Assembly (NCBI GenBank): GCA_001314845.1
Contig: LJZQ01000005.1
Span: 1-64,000 of the forward strand
DNA from: Marinobacter excellens HL-55
GTDB lineage: Bacteria; Pseudomonadota; Gammaproteobacteria; Pseudomonadales; Oleiphilaceae
Direction: 5' to 3'
Length of the DNA: 64,000 bases
This document shows, in pieces, positions 52,881-62,403 of this stretch. The position numbers and the translations under genes were made by a program. Position 1 is the stretch's first letter, and every line of letters starts with the position of its first letter. The notes under the pieces were generated by a model. That model had not been told where the DNA came from. It saw nothing but the letters and a program-made list of their open reading frames with translations, and ran no database searches.

Positions 52881-54839
52881 ATGTACAACCACAAGACCAA
52901 TTTGCTCCGGACTCTCTTTTTCATTCTGTTGTTGCCGATGCTCTCGTTAGCGCACGCGCAGGATGAAACCTGGAGACTGAATCTCAAAGATGCGGACATC
53001 CGAGCATTCGTTACCCAGGTGGCCGACATTACCGGGTACAGTTTTGTGGTCGATCCACGGGTCAAAGGCAAGGTGACGGTGCTGTCCAGCGCGCCCATGA
53101 ACAAGGACGAAATTTACGACCTGTTCCTGGCCGTATTGAATGTACACGGTTTTACCGCGATACCCGGTGAAGAAGTGATCAAAGTGGTTCAGCAGGTTGA
53201 TGCCAAACAGTCTGCGGAGATTCTGGATCGCTTCGATGTAACGCCGTCGGAGCAACTGATCACCCGGGTTATCCAGATCGATAACGCTAATGCTTTGGAA
53301 CTGGTGCCAATTCTCAGGCCGTTGGTGGCCAAGTATGGCCATCTGGCCGGCGTCGCGGCGGCCAACGCTCTGATTGTGAGTGATCACTCCTCCAACATTC
53401 AGCGCATCGAACAGATCGTGCGCGAGCTCGACAGCCCTTCCAAATACGAAGTTGAAGTGATCCAGCTTGAAGAAGCCTGGGTTGGCGACATGGTCAAGTT
53501 GCTGCAAGAGCTGGCCCCAGATGAGTTGCGCAGTTCCGGTGGCGACGCCGCCACTCGTAAATACAGCCTGACTGCTGATGAGCGCAGCAACCGATTGATT
53601 TTGCGCGGTGATGAGACCTTCAGGGAGAAGATGCGTGGTTTGATCCGGCAGCTGGATCAACCTTCTGCAACCGGCGGAACCACCAAAGTGTTGCGCCTGA
53701 AGCATGCGGATGCGAAAGGCCTGACCGAGATTCTAAAGGGTGTGATGGGTGAGGTGGTTCGCGAGTCAAGCGGCGGCAGTGGTTCAGCCGGCGGTGGCTC
53801 CTCAGGCGGCGGGCGCTCAGGTAATTTCACGGTGTTTGCCGATGAAGGCCTGAACGCTCTGGTGGTAAGGGGTGAGCCGTCCCTGATGCAGGAAGCAGAA
53901 CAGATCGTGGCGGCGCTGGATGTCCGTCGGGCGCAGGTGATGATCGAAGCGGCCATCGTTGAAATCAGTGATGAGCTGGGTGACCAGCTGGGTGTGCAGT
54001 TGGCGGCAGGTGATGAGTCGGCCGGGTCGTTCCCGGTGATGGGAACCAATCTCAACAGCGGTGAGGGTATGTTGGGCCTGAACTCCGTGATTGGCGCTCT
54101 GGTGGGGGATACCTTGCCTCAGCTTGGCGGAGGGATCACGGTGGGCGCGGGTCAGCGCGACCGGGATGGTCTGACTTGGGGCATATTGATTCAGGCATTG
54201 TCTTCCTCGGCAGCGGCTAACCTGTTATCCACTCCCAGTATAATCACACTGGATAACCAGGAGTCTGAAATCATCGTTGGTCAGAACGTGCCCTTCCGGA
54301 CCGGCCAGTCAGCGACAACAGGGGATGGCTTATCCAACCCCTTTACCACCATTGAGCGCCGAGACGTAGGCTTGTCTCTGAGAGTGACACCAACGATCAG
54401 TGCGGACGGTCTGGTTCGTCTGGTGGTGGAGCAGACCACCGAGGATATTTCGACTACGACGGTGTCTGGCGCCTCTGACCTGATTACCAACAAGCGTGAG
54501 ATCAAGACCACTGTCTTGGCCGATGACGGTGAAACGGTGGTTCTCGGTGGTTTGATCAAAGATGATTTTCAGGTTAACAAAAGCAAGGTTCCCCTTCTGG
54601 GTGACATACCGTTGTTGGGCCGCCTGTTCTCCTCCGAATCTGAAACACGGATAAAGCGTAACTTGCTGGTTTTCCTGCGGCCAACGATCATGCTGGGTAA
54701 AGACGACAGCGTTGCGGCAACGACCGAGAAGTTCAATCAGTTGTGGGACGTGAACCTTGAGGTTCGCCAGAAGTTGGGCTTGCCTGCTCCGGAAGATCAG
54801 CCTTCGATTGATATGCTGTTTCAGGGTCGCAGGGAGTAA
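52881..54839 (+). CDS. gspD: Type II secretion secretin GspD
   Basis: Outer-membrane secretin through which folded proteins leave. About 652 residues: signal peptide (L-S-L-A-H-A), N0-N3 ring-building domains (about 25-340), a Gly/Ser-rich loop (about 305-320) and the secretin domain (about 340-630; V-P-F-R-T-G, L-L-S-T-P-S-I, V-P-L-L-G-D-I-P-L-L-G-R-L-F). The rest of the apparatus (E-M) is elsewhere. The stop is immediately followed by repeat locus D. Confidence 0.95.
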   Translation: MYNHKTNLLRTLFFILLLPMLSLAHAQDETWRLNLKDADIRAFVTQVADITGYSFVVDPRVKGKVTVLSSAPMNKDEIYDLFLAVLNVHGFTAIPGEEVIKVVQQVDAKQSAEILDRFDVTPSEQLITRVIQIDNANALELVPILRPLVAKYGHLAGVAAANALIVSDHSSNIQRIEQIVRELDSPSKYEVEVIQLEEAWVGDMVKLLQELAPDELRSSGGDAATRKYSLTADERSNRLILRGDETFREKMRGLIRQLDQPSATGGTTKVLRLKHADAKGLTEILKGVMGEVVRESSGGSGSAGGGSSGGGRSGNFTVFADEGLNALVVRGEPSLMQEAEQIVAALDVRRAQVMIEAAIVEISDELGDQLGVQLAAGDESAGSFPVMGTNLNSGEGMLGLNSVIGALVGDTLPQLGGGITVGAGQRDRDGLTWGILIQALSSSAAANLLSTPSIITLDNQESEIIVGQNVPFRTGQSATTGDGLSNPFTTIERRDVGLSLRVTPTISADGLVRLVVEQTTEDISTTTVSGASDLITNKREIKTTVLADDGETVVLGGLIKDDFQVNKSKVPLLGDIPLLGRLFSSESETRIKRNLLVFLRPTIMLGKDDSVAATTEKFNQLWDVNLEVRQKLGLPAPEDQPSIDMLFQGRRE

Positions 54840-54840
54840 T

Positions 54841-54885
54841 AGGGTCTGTCCCCATGCGGGGACAGACCCCGTAAGACAGACCCTA
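54841..54885. repeat. Repeat locus D filling the gspD / M48 gap
   Basis: GGGTCTGTCCCC faces GGGGACAGACCCC, and a further ACAGACCCT pairs with the outermost AGGGTCTGT. The 43-bp gap between the two convergent stop codons is essentially all repeat, and it supplies the M48 stop codon. It probably doubles as a bidirectional terminator. Confidence 0.85.
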
Positions 54886-56868
54886 AAGCGGCGGCATCGG
54901 GCAATCCAGTTGGTCGGCCACCAACCGCATCAGTTCATACTCTCTCACTTCTACGCGACCGTCATGTGTAACGCAGTAGCCACAGGCGTCGATGATGGCG
55001 GGTTTGAGAAGCGGCGAGAGCCGGTTCAGTACTTCCAGCGTCTCACGTAACTCTCGCATAGACACCTTCTCAGCGCGGCTCTCCTCGCTGCCAGTGCCAA
55101 ACCCCGCCATGGCATCCCGATACAGCTTGTCGGCCCCCTCAGGTGAGCCACTGCCCGCACGAGCAAACAGGCTGAGCAGGCGCCTGATGGCGGGCAACAC
55201 CTGGCGGTAGTTGCGGTATTTGACAGGCACAACCTGCTCAGCGTCAGCGCTTAGGTGGCGATCAAGGAAAGTGGTCAGTGCCAGTTCAAACAGGCTGACC
55301 CGGTTGTCTGCAGCCACTAATCTCTGAATATTGGCCAACAGCGCTTCCCGCTCTTCCGGGTCCAGTTTGCGTAACGCCGGCATGGCCAGTTCCAGCACCG
55401 GAAATCTTGCGTCTTCCCCAAGTTTTGCCAATGCGGGTAATAACTTATCAAGCAGATCCTGCTGGACTCGTAACAGGGGGTGCGGACCCACTAACTGTAG
55501 GCGCTCCCTCTGTGTCGTTTGTGACAGATCGTAGATCAACAGGCCATAGCAAAGCTGAATTGCCCCCGCACGGGTGTATAACAGGCTGCGGAACGTTGCA
55601 GGCAACTGATTCAGAAGGTGAACCGCAAAGGCTTCGCTTTGCGGGTTGACGGTACCGACCCTGGAGGAAAGTTTGGTTGTCTCGATTGGCGAGTTGTCGG
55701 CGAACGATGAGCGGATGGGTGACGAGCTGCCCCGCCGTCTCAGGGGCGACGGTTCTGCCAGATGATTCACCAGGTCGCTCAATCCGGCCCGCGCTGCGGG
55801 CTGGGCCTGGCCACTTTGACGAAGGTTTTGGTCGGGCTCGGTGTCTCTCAGTCGGCTGCGCAGGCGTGCCAGCATGCCGGGCTGTATGGCGTTGATGCGT
55901 TCATTGACCGGAGGGTGAGAGGCCAGTAATGATGAGAACTTCATGCGAGCTGACTCACTGAAGCACATGTGATTCATGTCACTGGCATGACTGGTGGTGT
56001 CCAGGTAGCCGCTTTTGATGCCGATCTTGAACAATGCGCCGCCTATGCCCTCGGGGTTGCGGGTGAACTGTACCGAGGAAGCATCTGCCAGCATTTCCCG
56101 TTGCCGGGATACCGCCGCCTGAATCAGTCGACCAAAGAACACGCCAACATAGCCGATGATCAAAAGTGCCAGACCAATCAGGCCCATGGCAGCTTGGGCT
56201 CGGCCATCCCGATTTCGACTGCGCCCGCCACTGTAAAATCCGGCCCGGATCATAAAGTGACCGATTTGCCCAAGCATAAGAATGCCGGCAAGCAGGGCAA
56301 TCAGCCTGACGTTGATGCGCATGTCGCCATTGAGAATGTGGCTGAACTCATGGGCAACCACGCCCTGAAGTTCGTCCCGGGACAGGTGTGTGAGGGCCCC
56401 ATGAGTCACCACCATGACCGCTTCACCCGGGGTGTAACCGGCCACAAAGGCATTGATGCTGGTTTCACTCTCCATCACGTAGAGTTCCGGTACGGATACC
56501 CCACTGGCGATGGCCATTTCCTCAACGATGTTGCGCAGCTTGCGTTCTTCAGGGTCGCTGGTGTCTGGTTCGATTAGTCTCGCCCCGACCATTTTGGCGA
56601 CACGGCTGCCGCCACCGGCCAGGTCGACCCAGCGCACCAGTGAGCCGATCCCGATCAGCAACACCACCGCAATGGAGGTGGTGAGGCCGTGGCTGGACAG
56701 TAGCCAGTGATGAAAGGGCAGAGCGGAGCTTTGGCTGCGGGTGACGAGGTAGCCGACCAGACAGACCGCCAGGGTTATCAGGGCGACGGCGGTCAGGAAC
56801 AAAAAAATCAATAGACCGGTATTGCGCCGGGCATGGGCCTGGCGCTCAAAGAAACCGGGGTTTGCCAT
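54883..56868 (-). CDS. M48-family metallopeptidase with long C-terminal domain
   Basis: A 661-residue inner-membrane zinc peptidase of the HtpX/Ste24 type. Two N-terminal membrane helices (about 18-42 and 63-80), zinc motif H-E-F-S-H (173-177), further helices (about 185-240) and the third ligand region R-E-M-L-A-D-A (about 255-261). The final 350 residues (about 330-661) form an extra domain of unknown role. It is paired with a LemA gene 10 bp upstream, an association known from other bacteria. The C-terminal stop lies within repeat locus D. Confidence 0.92.
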   Translation of the reverse strand: MANPGFFERQAHARRNTGLLIFLFLTAVALITLAVCLVGYLVTRSQSSALPFHHWLLSSHGLTTSIAVVLLIGIGSLVRWVDLAGGGSRVAKMVGARLIEPDTSDPEERKLRNIVEEMAIASGVSVPELYVMESETSINAFVAGYTPGEAVMVVTHGALTHLSRDELQGVVAHEFSHILNGDMRINVRLIALLAGILMLGQIGHFMIRAGFYSGGRSRNRDGRAQAAMGLIGLALLIIGYVGVFFGRLIQAAVSRQREMLADASSVQFTRNPEGIGGALFKIGIKSGYLDTTSHASDMNHMCFSESARMKFSSLLASHPPVNERINAIQPGMLARLRSRLRDTEPDQNLRQSGQAQPAARAGLSDLVNHLAEPSPLRRRGSSSPIRSSFADNSPIETTKLSSRVGTVNPQSEAFAVHLLNQLPATFRSLLYTRAGAIQLCYGLLIYDLSQTTQRERLQLVGPHPLLRVQQDLLDKLLPALAKLGEDARFPVLELAMPALRKLDPEEREALLANIQRLVAADNRVSLFELALTTFLDRHLSADAEQVVPVKYRNYRQVLPAIRRLLSLFARAGSGSPEGADKLYRDAMAGFGTGSEESRAEKVSMRELRETLEVLNRLSPLLKPAIIDACGYCVTHDGRVEVREYELMRLVADQLDCPMPPL

Positions 56869-56878
56869 GATTCAGGCC

Positions 56879-57466
56879 TCAGAAGCTGACTTTTGGTGCC
56901 TGGCGAGCTTCCGGAGACTCCAGCTGCAGTTGTGCTGTTTCCTTGAAAGCAAACAGGCCGGCCACGATATTGTTGGGGAACTTTTCACGGAAGATGTTGT
57001 AGCTCATAACGCCGTCGTTATAGGCCTGGCGGGAAAACGCGACCCGATTTTCGGTACTGGAAAGCTCTTCCATCAGTTGCTGTACGGTCTCGTTGGCCTT
57101 CAGCTCAGGGTAGTTCTCGGAGACGGCGTAGAAATTGGCCAGTGCTTTGGTAAGCAGGTTCTCCGCGCTGCCTAGACGCTGGATTTTGGTGCCATCACCG
57201 GGATCTTTTGCGGCATCTTTCTGGGCACTGACGGCATTGTTGCGGGCTTCCATCACCTGGGTCAGCGTGGATTTTTCGTGCTTGAGGTAGCCCTTGGTAG
57301 CCTCGACCAGGTTGGGGATCAGGTCGTGGCGGCGTTGCAGCTGCACATCAATCTGGGCAAAGCCGTTTTTGAATTGATTGCGCAGCGATACCAGGTTGTT
57401 GTAAATCACAACCAGATAGATAACGACAACGGCAACTACGATAAGGCCGATGACAGTCGTTCCCAT
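56879..57466 (-). CDS. LemA-family protein
   Basis: A 195-residue protein with one N-terminal membrane helix (about 5-23) and a helical bundle: Y-N-N-L-V-S-L-R-N-Q-F, R-R-H-D-L-I-P-N-L-V-E-A-T-K-G-Y and the conserved F-S-R-Q-A-Y-N-D-G-V. LemA proteins are membrane-anchored; their biochemical role is unclear. It is the first gene of a two-gene operon with the M48 peptidase and probably brings it substrate (inference). Confidence 0.95.
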   Translation of the reverse strand: MGTTVIGLIVVAVVVIYLVVIYNNLVSLRNQFKNGFAQIDVQLQRRHDLIPNLVEATKGYLKHEKSTLTQVMEARNNAVSAQKDAAKDPGDGTKIQRLGSAENLLTKALANFYAVSENYPELKANETVQQLMEELSSTENRVAFSRQAYNDGVMSYNIFREKFPNNIVAGLFAFKETAQLQLESPEARQAPKVSF

Positions 57467-57489
57467 GACAATTCCTCAAAGCTGAAAGT

Positions 57490-59550
57490 TCAGGCGTCAT
57501 TTTCCACGATTCGGGCATGGAAAGTCTGTACAAAAATCTCAAAATCTTTCGGCAGTAGCGGTTTACTGAAAAAATATCCCTGCGCCAGCTTACAGCCACG
57601 CTGACTGAGGTAGTATTCCTGCTCAGCGGTTTCAACACCTTCCGCAACGACGGTCAGGTTCAGACTTTTGCCAAGGTCGATGATGATATTGGCGATGCGG
57701 GTATCTTCTTCATTGACCAGCAGATCACGAATGAACTGCTTGTCGATCTTGAGGTGCTGTACCGGCATCTTTTTGAGGTATGTGAGCGAGGAGTATCCGG
57801 TTCCGAAATCGTCGACGGCAATGCTGATGCCGGCCCGGTGCAGGCGGTGCAACTTGGCGACGGCGTCGGTGAGATTAGTCATAAAACTGGTTTCGGTAAC
57901 TTCCAGTTCCAGGCGGCCAGCCGGTATTTTGTGGCGCTGGAGCGTGCTCAGGATATCGTCGACGATGGACTCCTGGCGAAGCTGAACGGCCGATAGATTG
58001 ACCGCAATTCTTAACGGTGAACCCTCACTGGCCCAGCGCGCAGCCTGCCAGCAAGCTTGATCCAGTACCCACTGGCCTATCTCAACAATGGCGCCGTTAG
58101 ATTCTGCCACGGGGATAAAATCGTCCGGGGGGATAAGGCCGCGCTCTGGGTGGTCCCAGCGCAACAAGGCTTCGGCACCAATCACGCGTTTGGTTTCGAG
58201 GTTGACCTGTGGTTGATAGACCAAATAGAGCTCGTGATTGATCAGTGCATTATTCAGGTCTTTTTCCAGTTGCTTTCGTTCACGGATTTCCTGATCAATA
58301 CTGGCCACGTAAAACTGGAAATGGTTGTGGCTATTCTGTTTAGCAAGAGCCATGGTTTGTTCAGCGCTTTGCAATAGCCGGTCAGCCTGATCTGCATCTG
58401 ATGGAAAAAGCGCGATTCCAAGAGTGGCGGACATGGAAATGCGATGATTGCCGGCATTGACCGGCACTGCAAAACTGGCGAGCAATTTTTCTGCTGTCTC
58501 TGCTGCCTGGAAGCCGTCACGGAGTTGCTTTTCGAGAATCACGAACTGGTCGCTTCCAAGACGGGCGATTCTGAATCGATCCGACGGCAGGTTGGCGGTG
58601 AGCCGGCTGGCCACGGTTTGCAGTATGGTGTCTCCGGTACGAAAACCGCACTGTTCGTTTACCGATTTGAAGTCATCAATGCCGCACACCATTAAAGCCA
58701 AAGTGCTGTGGCTGTCACAAGCGTTCACAATTTCGGTTTGAAGGTCTTCTATAAAGGCATCGCGACTCGGCAAGCCTGTGAGCGTGTCATATCTAGAGAG
58801 TTGGCTGACGCGATCTTCGGCTTCCCGATGCTTTTTTTGGCTGTCGCCAATGGACACCAGTAAATTATTGGTTGCATTGACCCAAAGCCCGAGTTCGTCA
58901 GCGCGATGGCCATCCGGAATTGAAATGAGTCGGTCATCGGGACGGTCGGGATCGACTTTTCGAACCGATTGAACGATGCGCAGCAAGGGGCGGGTTAGCA
59001 GTAAATAAAATACGACAAAGAGAGCAAGGCCGAGTATCAGCGCTAGCGCGATACCGGAACCGAACGTGATTAGCGCTCGGTTAAGCCAGTTTTCGGCGAT
59101 TGGAGCGGTATCGTACTGGACTTCCAGGTAGCCATAGATGATGTTGGCGTTGGTGCCTCGGTGCAGGCTTTCGCGGTACTCCCGGACGCTGCCAAAAATG
59201 GGGTCGGTGATTGGCCGGAAAGCTCGGTCCTGAAGTGGTCGCAGCCGACTGCCGAGCTGGTCGCCGTCCGGGTGGGAAATTCGAGCCAGGTGGATGGGCT
59301 CGAGCGCAAACAAACCATCAACCACCTGCTGGGCCAGAGTGTCGTCGATGCTGAATACCGCTTGCGTGGCAGCATCACGCACCATGGCTATGGTTTGGGT
59401 AGCCTGACGTTCCAGTTCATCGGATACCCGCTTTGCGTCGAGTACCACCTGAACCGTGCTGACCACGATGCCGGTCAACAGGGCGACAAGAAGAACCCAG
59501 CGCAGTATCCGGTATCCAAGGTGGTTTTCAACTTCGAAGGCTTTTCGCAT
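57490..59550 (-). CDS. Membrane GGDEF/EAL protein, likely c-di-GMP phosphodiesterase
   Basis: A 686-residue protein: a membrane helix (about 15-35), periplasmic sensor (about 40-165), second helix (about 165-195), HAMP-like region, degenerate GGDEF domain (about 250-410) and EAL domain (about 425-675). In the GGDEF position the sequence reads L-G-S-D-Q-F, so cyclase activity should be lost. The EAL residues are present (E-A-L-L-R-W; D-D-F-G-T-G-Y-S-S-L), so c-di-GMP hydrolysis is expected. The weak ribosome site gives some uncertainty over the start. Confidence 0.9.
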   Translation of the reverse strand: MRKAFEVENHLGYRILRWVLLVALLTGIVVSTVQVVLDAKRVSDELERQATQTIAMVRDAATQAVFSIDDTLAQQVVDGLFALEPIHLARISHPDGDQLGSRLRPLQDRAFRPITDPIFGSVREYRESLHRGTNANIIYGYLEVQYDTAPIAENWLNRALITFGSGIALALILGLALFVVFYLLLTRPLLRIVQSVRKVDPDRPDDRLISIPDGHRADELGLWVNATNNLLVSIGDSQKKHREAEDRVSQLSRYDTLTGLPSRDAFIEDLQTEIVNACDSHSTLALMVCGIDDFKSVNEQCGFRTGDTILQTVASRLTANLPSDRFRIARLGSDQFVILEKQLRDGFQAAETAEKLLASFAVPVNAGNHRISMSATLGIALFPSDADQADRLLQSAEQTMALAKQNSHNHFQFYVASIDQEIRERKQLEKDLNNALINHELYLVYQPQVNLETKRVIGAEALLRWDHPERGLIPPDDFIPVAESNGAIVEIGQWVLDQACWQAARWASEGSPLRIAVNLSAVQLRQESIVDDILSTLQRHKIPAGRLELEVTETSFMTNLTDAVAKLHRLHRAGISIAVDDFGTGYSSLTYLKKMPVQHLKIDKQFIRDLLVNEEDTRIANIIIDLGKSLNLTVVAEGVETAEQEYYLSQRGCKLAQGYFFSKPLLPKDFEIFVQTFHARIVENDA

Positions 59551-59724
59551 TTCGATGTCTGGTGGCTCGTTTGTCCGAATTGTTTTGTGGTTGCCTTAAT
59601 GAAATACCCTACTTGAAGCAGTATGGTTCAGATCTTTGGCAACTGCATGGAGTATGGCTGATTTTTTCAAAGAATCATGGGCTAGCGTGTTTCGATTTGT
59701 AGTGGTTTCGTCGCGTTCAGATAC

Positions 59725-59760
59725 ACAAACGCCCGCGAGGTTTCCCGGGCGGGCGTTTGT
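59725..59760 (-). terminator. Hairpin terminator of sodB
   Basis: ACAAACGCCCGC pairs with GCGGGCGTTTGT, just downstream of the sodB stop on the minus strand. Confidence 0.75.
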
Positions 59761-59801
59761 TCAGGTGGAGACCAAAGTCACCACCAGATACCGCTGTTTG
59801 A

Positions 59802-60380
59802 TCAGGCCAGGTTTTCGTTCACGAAATCCCAGTTGACCAGATTCCAGAAAGCTTCCAGATAGTTCGGGCGGCTGTTCCGGTAGTCGATGTAGTAGGCGTG
59901 TTCCCAAACGTCGACGGTCAGCACAGGCTTGTCAGCGCCGGTCAGCGGGGTTTCCGCGTTGCTGGTATTGACGATGGCTACGCTGCCGTCAGCTTTCTTG
60001 ACCAGCCAGGTCCAGGCAGAGCCAAAGTTGTTGGCGGCTTTGTCGTTGAATTCTTTTTTGAATTCTTCGAACGAGCCGAACGCTTTTTCGATGGCTTCTT
60101 TGGCTGCGCCAGTTGGCTCGCCACCACCGTTCGGGCTCAGGCAGTTCCAGTAGAAAGTGTGGTTCCACACCTGGGCTGCGTTGTTGAACAGCGGGCCGCT
60201 GGCACTCTTGATAATGTCTTCCAGCGATTTGCTGGCGTTGTCTGTGCCATCAATCAGGCCATTCAGCTTGGTTACGTAAGTCTGGTGGTGCTTGCCGTAA
60301 TGGTATTCCAGGGTTTCCTGGGAAATGTGCGGTTCCAGTGCGTTCTTTTCATAAGGCAGTGCGGGAAGTTCAAATGCCAT
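59802..60380 (-). CDS. sodB: Iron superoxide dismutase
   Basis: Converts superoxide to peroxide and oxygen in the cytoplasm. 192 residues, with metal ligands in H-I-S-Q-E-T-L-E-Y-H-Y-G-K-H-H and D-V-W-E-H-A-Y-Y. The Gln in N-N-A-A-Q-V-W and F-G-S-A-W match iron-type enzymes (SodB). ATG 60380 follows GGGAG. It would protect the oxidant-sensitive class I fumarase, although it is not linked to it. Confidence 0.97.
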   Translation of the reverse strand: MAFELPALPYEKNALEPHISQETLEYHYGKHHQTYVTKLNGLIDGTDNASKSLEDIIKSASGPLFNNAAQVWNHTFYWNCLSPNGGGEPTGAAKEAIEKAFGSFEEFKKEFNDKAANNFGSAWTWLVKKADGSVAIVNTSNAETPLTGADKPVLTVDVWEHAYYIDYRNSRPNYLEAFWNLVNWDFVNENLA

Positions 60381-60451
60381 GAGGTCGTTCTCCCTGTCTC
60401 TCGGTTTATATGAATGTACGTCACAGCAATATAGGGGCGATTTAAGCTAAA

Positions 60452-61570
60452 TCAACCCCTTGTTGTGAGCGTGCTTTTAAACTCGGGGCTGCCGGGCAGA
60501 AACTGCGCGCAGTTTCTGACTCGCCAAACCAGCTCTTCGTAGCTGTCTGCCAGGATGTTCACGTGCCCCAGTTTACGCCCCAGTCGTTCACCCTTGTTAT
60601 AAAGATGAACGTGGGCGTAAGGCAGTTCCAGAATACGTTCAATGTCACCATGTTCGCCAATGATGTTGATCATGCAACTGAGCCCGCGTGCCTGAACATT
60701 GCCCAGGGCATGGCCACTGACGGCTCGTATGTGGTTTTCAAACTGGCTGGTCATGGCGCCTTCGATGGTCCAGTGGCCAGAATTGTGCACTCGGGGTGCC
60801 ATTTCGTTGGCGACCAGGCCTTCTGCGGTTTCAAACAGCTCTAATGTCAGTACGCCCACGTAGTCTAATTCGTTCAGTAATGCCTTGATGTATTTTTCGG
60901 CGTCTTGCTGAACGTGAGGCTCCAGGCCCGGTGCAGGCGCGATGGAATAGCGCAGGATGCCATCATGGTGGGTGTTTTCGGCGATGGGGTAGAAGGCAAC
61001 GTCGCCGTCTTCGCCGCGCACAGCGATGATGGAGACTTCGCGTCGGAAATTAACAAATTTTTCGACGATGACTCTGGGGTGTCCGATGCCCGACCAGGCG
61101 GCATCGGCGTCATCCGGTGTTTTCAGGACGGCCTGGCCTTTGCCATCGTAGCCTTCGGTGATGGATTTGGCGACGACCGGGCAGCCCAGTGCTTCTGCAG
61201 CGGCTCTCAGGGATTCGGCGCTGTCAGCCACTTTCCACTCGGGGGTTGGAATGCCTAGCAGGCCGAACAGGGTTTTCTCAGCTTCCCGGTTCTGACAGAC
61301 CTGCAGTGCGCGCGGGCTGGGATGCACAGTGGTGCGTTTGGCCAGTTTTTCTGCTACGTCTACGGGCAGGTGTTCAAATTCGTAGGTGACGCGGTCTACC
61401 CGAGACAGGAAGTCTTCGAGATATTGGCCGTCCCGGTCGATGATGACTTCACCGAGCCCGGCGCTGGGGCTGCCAGACATGTCGTAGAACACGAAGTCTT
61501 TAGCCAGCGGGTATCCGGCGAGGGCAAGCATGCGCCCGAGTTGGCCTGCGCCTAGTACACCAATTCTCAT
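60452..61570 (-). CDS. purK: N5-carboxyaminoimidazole ribonucleotide synthetase
   Basis: ATP-grasp enzyme that carboxylates AIR with bicarbonate in purine synthesis. 372 residues starting M-R-I-G-V-L-G-A-G-Q-L-G-R-M, with the ATP-grasp core G-Y-D-G-K-G-Q-A-V and the end-region N-E-M-A-P-R-V-H-N-S-G-H-W. GGAG lies before ATG 61570; a longer frame to 61630 starts inside a palindromic repeat. It is downstream of purE, split from it by 167 bp that carry that palindrome. Confidence 0.96.
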   Translation of the reverse strand: MRIGVLGAGQLGRMLALAGYPLAKDFVFYDMSGSPSAGLGEVIIDRDGQYLEDFLSRVDRVTYEFEHLPVDVAEKLAKRTTVHPSPRALQVCQNREAEKTLFGLLGIPTPEWKVADSAESLRAAAEALGCPVVAKSITEGYDGKGQAVLKTPDDADAAWSGIGHPRVIVEKFVNFRREVSIIAVRGEDGDVAFYPIAENTHHDGILRYSIAPAPGLEPHVQQDAEKYIKALLNELDYVGVLTLELFETAEGLVANEMAPRVHNSGHWTIEGAMTSQFENHIRAVSGHALGNVQARGLSCMINIIGEHGDIERILELPYAHVHLYNKGERLGRKLGHVNILADSYEELVWRVRNCAQFLPGSPEFKSTLTTRG

Positions 61571-61607
61571 TTGGTAACTCCTGCTGTGATCTGCTTCCGA
61601 GGAGCGG

Positions 61608-61713
61608 GCAGGTTGGGGAAGGCTTTCCAAAACACGCTACGAGCACATCCATGTGCGCTTGTTTCGGGCCGTCCCTGGCCCTCAACAGTTTTGGAAAGCC
61701 TTCCCCAACCTGC
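61608..61713. repeat. Palindromic repeat between purE and purK
   Basis: Two perfect inverted arms of 26 bp at 61608-61633 and 61688-61713 enclose 54 bp. The left arm begins GCAGGTTGGGG and ends TCCAAAAC; the right is its exact complement. It has no coding role and is unlike the GGGTCAGACCC family. It resembles a small interspersed or MITE-like element. Confidence 0.9.
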
Positions 61714-61737
61714 TCACCGAAACCTGGTCAGGGGGAT

Positions 61738-62229
61738 TCACTGATCCCTGGGATCAGGATTGTCCAGAATCGTTTGTGTTTGGGTAGATCTGAATTCGTC
61801 AACAGCGCCACGAACTTTGTCATCAAACGTGCCAATAATCTGCGCCGCCAGCAGGCCCGCGTTGGTTGCGCCGGCTTTGCCGATGGCCAGGGTGCCGACG
61901 GCGATGCCGCCGGGCATCTGTACGATAGACAGCAGTGAGTCCAAGCCGTTCAGGGCTTTGGACTGAACGGGTACGCCCAGCACCGGCAGGGAGGTTTGGG
62001 AGGCAACCATTCCCGGCAGGTGTGCGGCACCGCCGGCGCCTGCGATGATGACTTTAAGGCCGCGATCCGAAGCGGTCTTGGCGTAGTCAAAAAGCAGGTC
62101 GGGGGTGCGGTGGGCGGAGACTACCCGGGTTTCGTAGGGTACGCCGAGTTTGTCGAGCATATCGGCGGCGTGTTCCATGGTGGGCCAGTCGGATTTCGAG
62201 CCCATGATCAGTCCTACAAGCGGCTGCAT
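61738..62229 (-). CDS. purE: N5-carboxyaminoimidazole ribonucleotide mutase
   Basis: Rearranges N5-CAIR to CAIR in purine synthesis, using the product of PurK. 163 residues with G-S-K-S-D-W-P, S-A-H-R-T-P and [13 protein letters not shown] 62229 has AGGACA upstream; a frame start at 62265 has no site. purE-purK is usually overlapping or tightly spaced in related bacteria; here a 26-bp-armed palindrome sits between. Confidence 0.96.
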   Translation of the reverse strand: MQPLVGLIMGSKSDWPTMEHAADMLDKLGVPYETRVVSAHRTPDLLFDYAKTASDRGLKVIIAGAGGAAHLPGMVASQTSLPVLGVPVQSKALNGLDSLLSIVQMPGGIAVGTLAIGKAGATNAGLLAAQIIGTFDDKVRGAVDEFRSTQTQTILDNPDPRDQ

Positions 62230-62403
62230 ATGCAACTGTCCTGAGATAATTGGAAAGCCGGCCATTGTATGTTTTGCCTACTGGCCATGCAACACAGACA
62301 ACGGTGTACTCTGGCCAATCTTTATAAGGGTTCATTTCAACCCGCGTTCAAGTGCAGGTATTATCCGGATTAACGTTTTTGCCATCCATACTCAGGAGTT
62401 GTA

